Assembly: GCA_019137255.1 (NCBI GenBank)
Contig: WPDH01000199.1
Span: forward strand, 1 to 64,000
DNA length: 64,000 bases
Source: Corinectria fuckeliana
Taxonomy: Eukaryota; Ascomycota; Sordariomycetes; Hypocreales; Nectriaceae
Reading direction: 5' to 3'
Shown here piece by piece: positions 57,787 to 64,000 of the stretch. The position numbers were made by a program, and so were the translations under genes. Positions within the stretch are counted from its first letter, which is position 1; each line of letters begins with the position of its first letter. The notes under the pieces were generated by a model that was not told where the DNA came from, searched no databases, and was given only the letters and a program-made list of their open reading frames with translations.

Positions 57787-58804
57787 ATGAAGTTTCTCAA
57801 CCTAGCCGCGGCCTTGCTGCTCCTGCCAGCGCAGGCCCTAGCCGGTCAGTACAAGGGTTTTAGCATCGGTGCCAACAAGGCCAACGGAGAGTGCAAGGCA
57901 ACGGCGGATTGGAAGGCCGATTTCCAGGCCATCAAAGGCTGGGGCAAGGGATTCAACGCCATCCACACCTACGCGTGCAGCGACTGCAACAGTAAGCTTC
58001 CAAGCCACTGACTGGCTGCCCATAGAAACGTTCCCTTTACTTACACATCACAACAGCGCTGGCAAATGCTGTTCCAGCCGCCAAGGCAACTGGCCTGAAA
58101 ATCCTGGTTGGCGTTTGGGCCACCGACGATGCCCATTTCGGAGCAGAGAAGGCTGCCCTCCTGAAGGCAATCAAGGCCCACGGCACCGATTGGATCGCAG
58201 CCATCAGTGTTGGCTCTGAGGATCTCTACCGAAAGGACATCACCCCTCAAAAGCTCGCCAATCAGATTTACGACGTCCGTGGAATGGTCGGACAGTACTC
58301 GAAGAAGATCAAGGTAAAGCGACATCTCAAGTCGTCTAACCCTGTTCTTGTCTAACGCATCAATACTAGGTCGGCCACGTCGATACCTGGAATGCTTGGG
58401 TGGATGGCGCCAACGATGTTGTAATCAAGGCCTGCGATATCGCCATCACTAATGGATTCCCATATTGGCAGGGTATTTCCGTCAAGGATGCCATTAGACT
58501 GAAGACATTCCAGACCTCTTACTCAAAGGTCAAGAGTCATGTCAAGGCGGTCAACTCAAAAGCTTCCGTCTGGGTCGGAGAAACAGGCTGGCCATCAAAG
58601 GGAGCCAATTACAAGAAGGCACTGGCGACACTCGGTGACTTGAAGATTTACTACAACAATGTCGGCTGTTGGCTTTGGAAGCAGACTGACGCCAGCGCCT
58701 TCTGGTTCACAGCATTTGACACCCCTCAATCGAGCCCTGAGGTTGAGAAACACTTTGGACTTGCCGACTCGTCCCGCAAGTTGAAATTTTCTTTGTCGTG
58801 CTAA
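57787..58804 (+). CDS. Secreted GH17 beta-1,3-glucanase, 3 exons, 298 aa
   Basis: Exons 57787-57991, 58057-58313 and 58370-58804 give a 298-residue protein. Residues 1-19 are a signal peptide (MKFLNLAAALLLLPAQALA). The mature protein starts with YKGFSIGANKANG and shows the GH17 TIM-barrel pattern: IHTYACSDCN, ILVGVWATDD, acid/base Glu123 in ISVGSED, GHVDTWNAW, and nucleophile Glu225 in VGETGWPS. All expected catalytic residues are present and the length is normal for a compact GH17 without a carbohydrate-binding module or GPI signal. It should hydrolyse or remodel beta-1,3-glucan in the cell wall or surroundings. Introns are short GT..AG types. Frame intact; a confident functional call. Confidence 0.93.
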
Positions 58805-59478
58805 GGGATATTGAATACTGTATTTGAAAAGAATGTTTTTTAGATGTTCATCTTAGCTCACTTTATAATCTTACATTGATATAGTGTCTAATAGATATTT
58901 AAAATAGACTGTTGGAACCATTAGGAAGCATCTCCAAAGGCGGGAAAAGCCTCAAAATAGTCGAGTCTTTTATTGCAACAGTGAAAACAGTCAAATTGAC
59001 GTCAATTTCTTAGCCTGACTATGGGTTTCTGTCTCTATCTCCAATATCGTTAACCTTGCAAGTACATCCTAGAGCGCGTAGCTTCTTTTCTCAGCGTACC
59101 ATCTCCATGGCCTGACAATGGATCTCTGTTGCTGAAATCCACGCAATAAACTATGACAAGGTATTATTGGAACTCTTTTGTCAGTTGCGCGGTGGTCTTG
59201 ATATACCGCGGTGACAAGGACGCGGAAACTACCTAAAAAGCGCCAATGAGGAGAAACGAGATGCCCGTGTAGTTCTCTAGTGACTGGAGAGCTTCAGCAA
59301 AGAGGCAGTTTTACTCGAATTTTGTGTTTGTTTCTACTACTGAGAGATGTTTACTCCATCGATAAGAATAATAACCTCCTAACTCTCTGTAAATTGGAAC
59401 TACTGCTAGAAATGCTCTAATGACACCTGGCTTGAGTCTTATATCGGAGAAAAGCTATGAAAGGCAAGGTCTTTCTGT
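58805..59478. other. Intergenic, no gene seen
   Basis: AT-rich 3' sequence of the GH17 gene followed by non-coding DNA up to the Nudix gene. Frames here are short and random. Confidence 0.4.
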
Positions 59479-60107
59479 ATGCTTGACGATACATTTTGCG
59501 GTGAGCTGAGGTCAGCTTGACGAGCTTCTGTTTCTTCACTAAAGACTCTGACTTGCCAATCAACTATACAAAATGGTCCACGCTTCAGAAAATAGAGTAC
59601 ATCGATAAAGTCGGCGTTTCGCGAACATGGGAGGTCGCAGCTCGCAAGACGAGAGGAAAACACGGCGTAGACGCAGTTGCCATGGGCATATTGCTGCATC
59701 CATCTAAGGCCTCGTCGACAATGCTGGCTATCCAATACCGCCCTCCTCTCGACTCGTTCACTGCTGAGTGGCCAGCAGGACTGATAGATGCCGAAGAGAC
59801 TGCCCGGGAGGCGGCGGTCCGGGGTCTTAACGAAGAAACTGGCTATGGCTGCCGTCTGCTGGATGTTAGCTCGCCGCAAGCTGCGGATCTGAGCATGTCA
59901 AGCGCGAGTATGCAGATGGCAATGGTCGAAGTCTACCTCAATGAGGGCGATGAGGAATCTGAGCAGCGCTTGGAAGACGGCGAGCACCTACAAAGAGTCG
60001 TGGTACCATTGTCGAGCTGTACTCTCGCCTATCGCATGCTCGTCGCCGCAAAGCTCTTCCACTTTGTGGCTGGCATGCATTTTGTGCAGACTCAGAAATA
60101 CTTCTAG
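59479..60107 (+). CDS. Nudix hydrolase, ADP-ribose pyrophosphatase-like, 194 aa
   Basis: A short first exon (59479-59500, ATG with seven codons) splices over a 44-bp GTGAGC..AAAG intron to exon 2 (59545-60107). This supplies the ATG that exon 2 alone lacks. The 194-residue product has IEYIDKVGVSRTWEVAAR, typical of the N-terminus of NUDT5/YSA1-type enzymes, then the strand with AIQYRPP and the Nudix box from Gly86 (GLIDAEETAREAAV) to residue 108. The box ends RGLNEETGY: the metal-binding Glu104 and Glu105 are present, but the usual Glu after Arg100 is Gly. Family members split ADP-ribose or nucleoside diphosphate sugars. Cytosolic, no signal peptide. The substitution may lower activity. Confidence 0.82.
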
Positions 60108-60657
60108 AGAAGATACTAGCAAACTGCCAATCGATTACTTTATATTGGCCCGTATTTCCCATGGATTACTAAACTACGCTATGATGTGATAAGATAGCAG
60201 CCTACAGAAACATCGCATGATGTCAATACTGGATCATGTCTTGTTGGATTCGGCCTTGTATTTTCGCCCAGGTACACATATAGCACACACTTGTGTTACA
60301 TCGTCTTGCGAAGGCAGCGGCTCAAGAATTTTTGTATGGTTCTCCATTTCTGTCGTCGCAAGTTGCTGGAACTTTTCGCTCCCTACCCACCCAAGTTGTC
60401 TGCTGGGAAACTTGCCACTATACTACCCAGAAGCCGGGGATCTTTAGAATCTCCCATATTTAGATATGAATCCCACTGGCTAGCCTCAACCTTATGAAAG
60501 TGGAAGCTCACACTTTACAGGTTCGGCACGTCGAAACCGAGTCGCGGCGGATATGTAGTTGATGTACAAAATAGCGCGCTGGTGACGCATGTTGTTTTTC
60601 CTCCTCTGCCAAGGAGACGTAGTTAATCCTAGAAAGTGCCGAAACACGCCAGTGACC
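60108..60657. other. Intergenic, no gene seen
   Basis: Contains only short frames and presumably the promoter of the former S28 peptidase gene. Confidence 0.4.
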
Positions 60658-60990
60658 ATGAGACTGAACTCAAACTTGGTGGCTCTCAAGCTGCTTCTAC
60701 TCTTGAGCTGTGCATCCGCTACCTTCTTGCGCGGACACAGGCTACAGCTTGGCCCTGTGGATGAAGAAGAAGCCAAATTCCGTCTCGCCGCCACCACTGT
60801 CAACAATAGCACCAATGGCTGGGGTACTTTTGACCAGCTCCTTGATCACTCTACCCCCAGCCTGGGTACATTCTGTCAATGGTACTGGTACGGAACCCAG
60901 TAGATACTTGAAGGGACCTGGCTCTCCTATAATCTGTTTCAACCCTTGAGAGCATTCTCAACCAATGAAAAGTTTCCTCTTTCACTGAAA
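60658..60990 (+). pseudogene. Truncated S28 serine peptidase gene
   Basis: ATG 60,658 starts a signal peptide (LNSNLVALKLLLLLSCASA) followed by the N-terminal signature of secreted S28 (Pro-X carboxypeptidase-like) proteins: FDQLLDHSTPSLGTF, WYWYGTQ and, in a shifted frame, KGPGSPIICFNP with a stop where NPGE is expected. A TAG at about 60,901 and a frame change interrupt it. The catalytic Ser, Asp and His regions, which lie several hundred residues further on, are absent from the window. It is therefore an N-terminal relic of about 100 codons. Confidence 0.7.
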
Positions 60991-61570
60991 TCCTCTCTCA
61001 CTTGACTCCCTCCTCCCCCCTTGTCAGCGCCATGTCATTTCCCCCGCAAATTACGCCGCGCCAGGTACATCCCAAACCTATCAGGGTTCCCTCTGTCATT
61101 AAAAGAGCCCGCCGGGGGGGTGGGCGTCGCTTGACATCGAAATTGTTCCATAACCAGGATGAAAGATCCTTACGGTTTTCGTAGTGTGCGTAGCCGTTCC
61201 ATCGCCGAATAGACTGAGGTCGTCGATGCGCCGGCGCAGATTTAATGGCATATTGTGTCGAGTGTGATCTTGTTTGTGGTGGGTTTTGTTTATTTTAATT
61301 CACCCTGCACTGCCGTTGCTAGTAGCGACACCCCCACGACGACGGCACGTGACCCGAAAAGCAATCTAGCGGAGCCTGGTCTGTAGGCGTCACCTCACCC
61401 AAATAACCTCCATATCTTCATGGTTGTCAGCCAATATCCAGCGTTTGACATCATGGCTCTCGGTTCGCCTGGAGAGTAACGGGAGAATGGCAGGCGGAAC
61501 GTCGAAAAGCTATCGAGAACTTCAAAATATGGCTAAGATCTTCGAAACGGCATTGCGTTCTATTCCATAA
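60991..61570. other. No gene seen
   Basis: Normal-composition DNA without supported frames; includes C/G runs near 61,010 and 61,115. Confidence 0.35.
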
Positions 61571-61571
61571 A

Positions 61572-62460
61572 ATGGACGATTGGCGTCATCAGACGACTCA
61601 CCTGGCTATCAACCTACTAAGTACCTATAAGAGCGTCGGTCGGTCGCCGCACTTGCTGTGCAGAAGGAAACGCCAAACTGCTGAGAACCAGACCAGCGAA
61701 GAGTGGTTGAGGAAGGACGACAGGCGGGAACCATCTAGTGACGAGTCGGCGCCCAAGCCACCGGGCACGCCTACGCCAACCGGGCGAAATACAGGGCAAG
61801 GAACTAGGCGGAGCCAGCGACTGTCGCGACGGTCGCGCGGAGAAAGTGGCGAACAAGGTCGGCAGTACTGTTGCCTTCTCGGAATGGTCAAAGGAGGTTT
61901 CTCGACCCAAAGTGTCCGAACGTGGCACTTAGTATAAGAACTGTGCTTTTTCAAGTGACCCTACTTGCGCATGGCAACACCTTTGTGAGCAAGGGAACAT
62001 TGCGGGCTTTCATCAAAGATCTCGAGCACGAGGCTGCGGTTTACGAGCGCTTCAAGCCGATCCAAGGCACCTACGTACCTGTGTTCTTAGGTGCCATTGT
62101 CCTCCGATCAATGAAAAAAACCTATTATTACGACCACCGGGTATACGTGGTACAGCATCGACAAAGCAGAGAAGGTTGGCGATATATATAGGTCACTCGA
62201 AGATGAGGCCATTCGGTCCTTAAGCGTCATGCATCGAGAGGGGGTGATCTACACAGATGTAAGATTTGCAAATATGTTGTTTAATACTGAGACTAATAAG
62301 GTTATAATGATTGACTTTAAATGGGCTTTACTACTTAAGCTGTCTTGGTGTCTGTTGGCGCAGTTGGTACCGAACAAGCGAGCATGGAAGTCGGAGACGA
62401 TAGATGTTAAGAAGGTGACTGGTAATCTAAACAAACAAAGTCGGCCAAGTTAAAGCTTTT
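61572..62460 (+). pseudogene. Broken fungal kinase-like gene
   Basis: Coding signal runs along the plus strand in several frames. A polar N-terminus with Ser/Arg-rich linker spans 61,700-61,850. QYCCLLGMVKGGF and, in another frame, LDPKCPNVAL follow. Then comes VTLLAHGNTFVSKGTLRAFIKDLEHEAAVYERF with an N-lobe-like helix, and a hinge segment with YYYDHRVYVV. The catalytic loop HREGVIYTDVRFANMLFN precedes IDFKWALLL, the DFG-equivalent (62,229-62,330). The final LVPNKRAWK helix ends at about 62,450. Frameshifts lie near 61,890 and 62,150, with a stop at about 62,225. The segment between NVAL and VTLLA seems deleted relative to intact relatives as I recall them. This family is repeated in many fungal genomes; function unknown. 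Confidence 0.65.
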
Positions 62461-63715
62461 CAGATGATATTTGGTTAGCAAAGACGGCGTTCCTGGAGTG
62501 GAATACTTACCGAAGGATATGAGTTGCGAGAGCTCCTTGTTAGCAAATCCGAGAACGGCCGAAACGCATCGTATTCAGTCTATCGGGTAATTGTAGTGTT
62601 GTGCACTAATGTACTAATCAACTCTACTATAAATCAGCCTATCTACACATGGTCCTCTAGACTTCTCCGTGCGAATAATGGACGCTCTCCTCATCTTCCG
62701 AGTAGATAATGATTGGTCTGGCCTAAATTATATTAGACTTTCATGATCGATTCTCCTACGCAAGATTGTTTGGTAATGCCGGATTGGCTAGCAAAAGTGA
62801 ACGCGCACTCCGCTAGTGCCCAGTACAGTTCTAATAGCTTATACCCTTACGATCCTTCAGATGCCCGTACTTGGTTATACATTCTGCACACCAGCATTCC
62901 GGACATTGGTATGAGGATGACCCCTTTTCGCTCCACGAGTCAACAACCAAGTCGTGACCTGCTAGAATTCTGGAAGCCGATTCGCTGGGGCATCGCTTTT
63001 CCACACCTTTCCAGTAGCTCTTCCGCTTGGGCCGATGCCGATAGCAAACGCAGCATGGCACCCAAGATTCCTTAAAGCGCCCGCGGGCGTCTAATGGTCG
63101 TACGATATGTAGAAGTGCAAGCATTGCAGAGCAATCCAGGCGACAAGCACGATGCTTGGATGCACAGGGATGGTTGTGACTGTCATCGAGGAAATATTGA
63201 GCAGCCGCTTACATGTGAGCGCCAGGAACAGTTAGTCGACCGAGCCAGCATGTAGAAAGATTTGAAGCAGCAGCTCATTCGGCAGCGCTAGGAGTCTTGA
63301 TGACTGGGTCGCCTGTGGCGGTTCTAGAAGCTGCTTTACTCAGCAAACAAGATTAGAGAATCTAAGACGCGGATCTAGCCTACCTCTTGTGGGATCTTGA
63401 ATGCATTCCATTGGGCAGCATGCTCGCGCTGGCAATCCGCGAGGTGATAGGGCTACTGTGCGTACATTGTGAATGGCGAACGCGGAGTAGTTACTGAGCG
63501 GGTTCTGGGAGATGTTGTTGCTCACGTGTGCCTCAAAGACTGGATGAAGATTTCATTGCAGTTCATGTGGCCTCTGATCTCGGACTTCTGCTGTTGGTTT
63601 TGCCGATGCCCCGCAAATTCTAGATCTTTAGCGTGCGGCATATAGCCAATTTCTGGGCTGCTATGGATATAGAGCGTCACATGCCAGTGGGATTCACCTT
63701 CAAAATGATTCTTGT
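62460..63715. other. No gene supported
   Basis: Frames of about 100 codons on both strands (62,743-63,075 plus; 63,124-62,831 minus) overlap each other and lack domain signals. The minus one has a Cys-rich CPECWCAEC-like stretch that superficially resembles a zinc site. I do not call either. Confidence 0.3.
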
Positions 63716-63734
63716 TGCCTAGGTTTCTCTATGT

Positions 63735-64000
63735 TTACTACCAGGTTGAGAGACCAAGAAGATCCTCGATAATCTTGCCAGCGGTCTCGACGGCACCTTT
63801 GACAGAGTCCTCGAGTGCATTGATCCAGATGTCCAACTGCAAGCGCACAGCTCACTGATGTGACTCGCGTTCTCTGCGAGGGCTTTATGCCTGGGGGAAC
63901 TCACTGAAGTCTTTGTCATTCGCACAGAAGGCGCCGTACCGGAACTTGACCTAGCCGAGCGGCTCTTTACTCCTAGTGATGCTCTAAATCCATTCTCTAG
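63735..64000 (-). CDS. 3' end of a gene continuing beyond the window (partial)
   Basis: Minus-strand coding signal: from the window edge, a segment with FRASLGVKSRSA and (frame +1) VKFRYGAFCANDKDF to about 63,905. A GTGAGT..GCAG intron (63,904-63,837) follows, then a last exon from 63,836 encoding LDIWINALEDSVKGAVETAG and ending LLGLSTW with stop near 63,738. The final exon is an amphipathic helix. The frame before the intron is ambiguous: the better-looking protein frame and the frame that splices in phase differ by one base. Family not recognised. Confidence 0.4.

Noticed and set aside
62743..63124. Overlapping frames on both strands, one Cys-rich
   Set aside because: Neither has a plausible start context, splice structure or recognisable motif; the Cys spacing does not fit a defined zinc finger.

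Overview
The window is nuclear DNA of a filamentous ascomycete (Pezizomycotina, most likely a Sordariomycete). The genes have short introns (about 40-110 bp) with GTAAGT-type donors and CTAAC/CTAAT-type branch sites. The protein families are typically fungal: an SGNH esterase with an FG-GAP/VCBS propeller, GH17, an NLR with ankyrin repeats and a ZZ finger, DUF7580-like, OrsD/RecQ-like fragments and Ty1/Copia. Two long AT-rich blocks look like products of repeat-induced point mutation (RIP).

Layout. 1-11,200 is an AT-rich block: a T-rich pyrimidine tract, a TTAGTATT-like degenerate array, a TA-saturated stop-filled tract and a 34-bp minisatellite. 11,200-23,300 is a normal gene island: an F-box-like gene (+), a four-exon membrane-anchored or secreted gene of unknown function (-), and an eight-exon gene for a ~1,491-residue secreted SGNH hydrolase with a beta-propeller and a Ser/Thr/Gly/Asp-rich tail. 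23,400-26,400 holds RIP-like relics: a secreted Thr-rich protein, a DUF7580-type gene and an unnamed family. 26,400-29,880 is a second AT-rich block containing two Ns. 30,290-32,800 is a divergent pair, a protein-kinase-like gene (-) and a GExK-motif protein (+). 33,100-42,700 is a graveyard: an OrsD zinc-finger fragment, a NACHT fragment, ~0.5-kb repeats, a RecQ-type helicase fragment, ankyrin relics and two Copia remnants. A small four-cysteine secreted protein follows at 43,302, then a decayed coiled-coil gene.

46,237-57,220 is the most interesting locus. It has an NLR-type gene (HDIGG alpha/beta-hydrolase domain, NACHT-like module, ankyrin repeats, ZZ finger; - strand), a beta-rich protein of unknown family (-), and a divergent gene fusing ankyrin-like repeats to a subtilisin-like S8 protease (+). 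These could form one intracellular surveillance or allorecognition unit. All three have frame breaks, several in homopolymers, and two carry CAG-to-TAG stops, so they are either recently inactivated or affected by assembly errors.

57,787-60,107 has an intact GH17 glucanase and a Nudix hydrolase. It is followed by a truncated S28 peptidase relic, a broken kinase-like gene and, at the right edge, the 3' end of a gene that continues beyond the window.

Coding calls rest on reading frames, splice sites and motif recognition; no database search was run. Gene symbols are left empty because no orthologue could be fixed with confidence.
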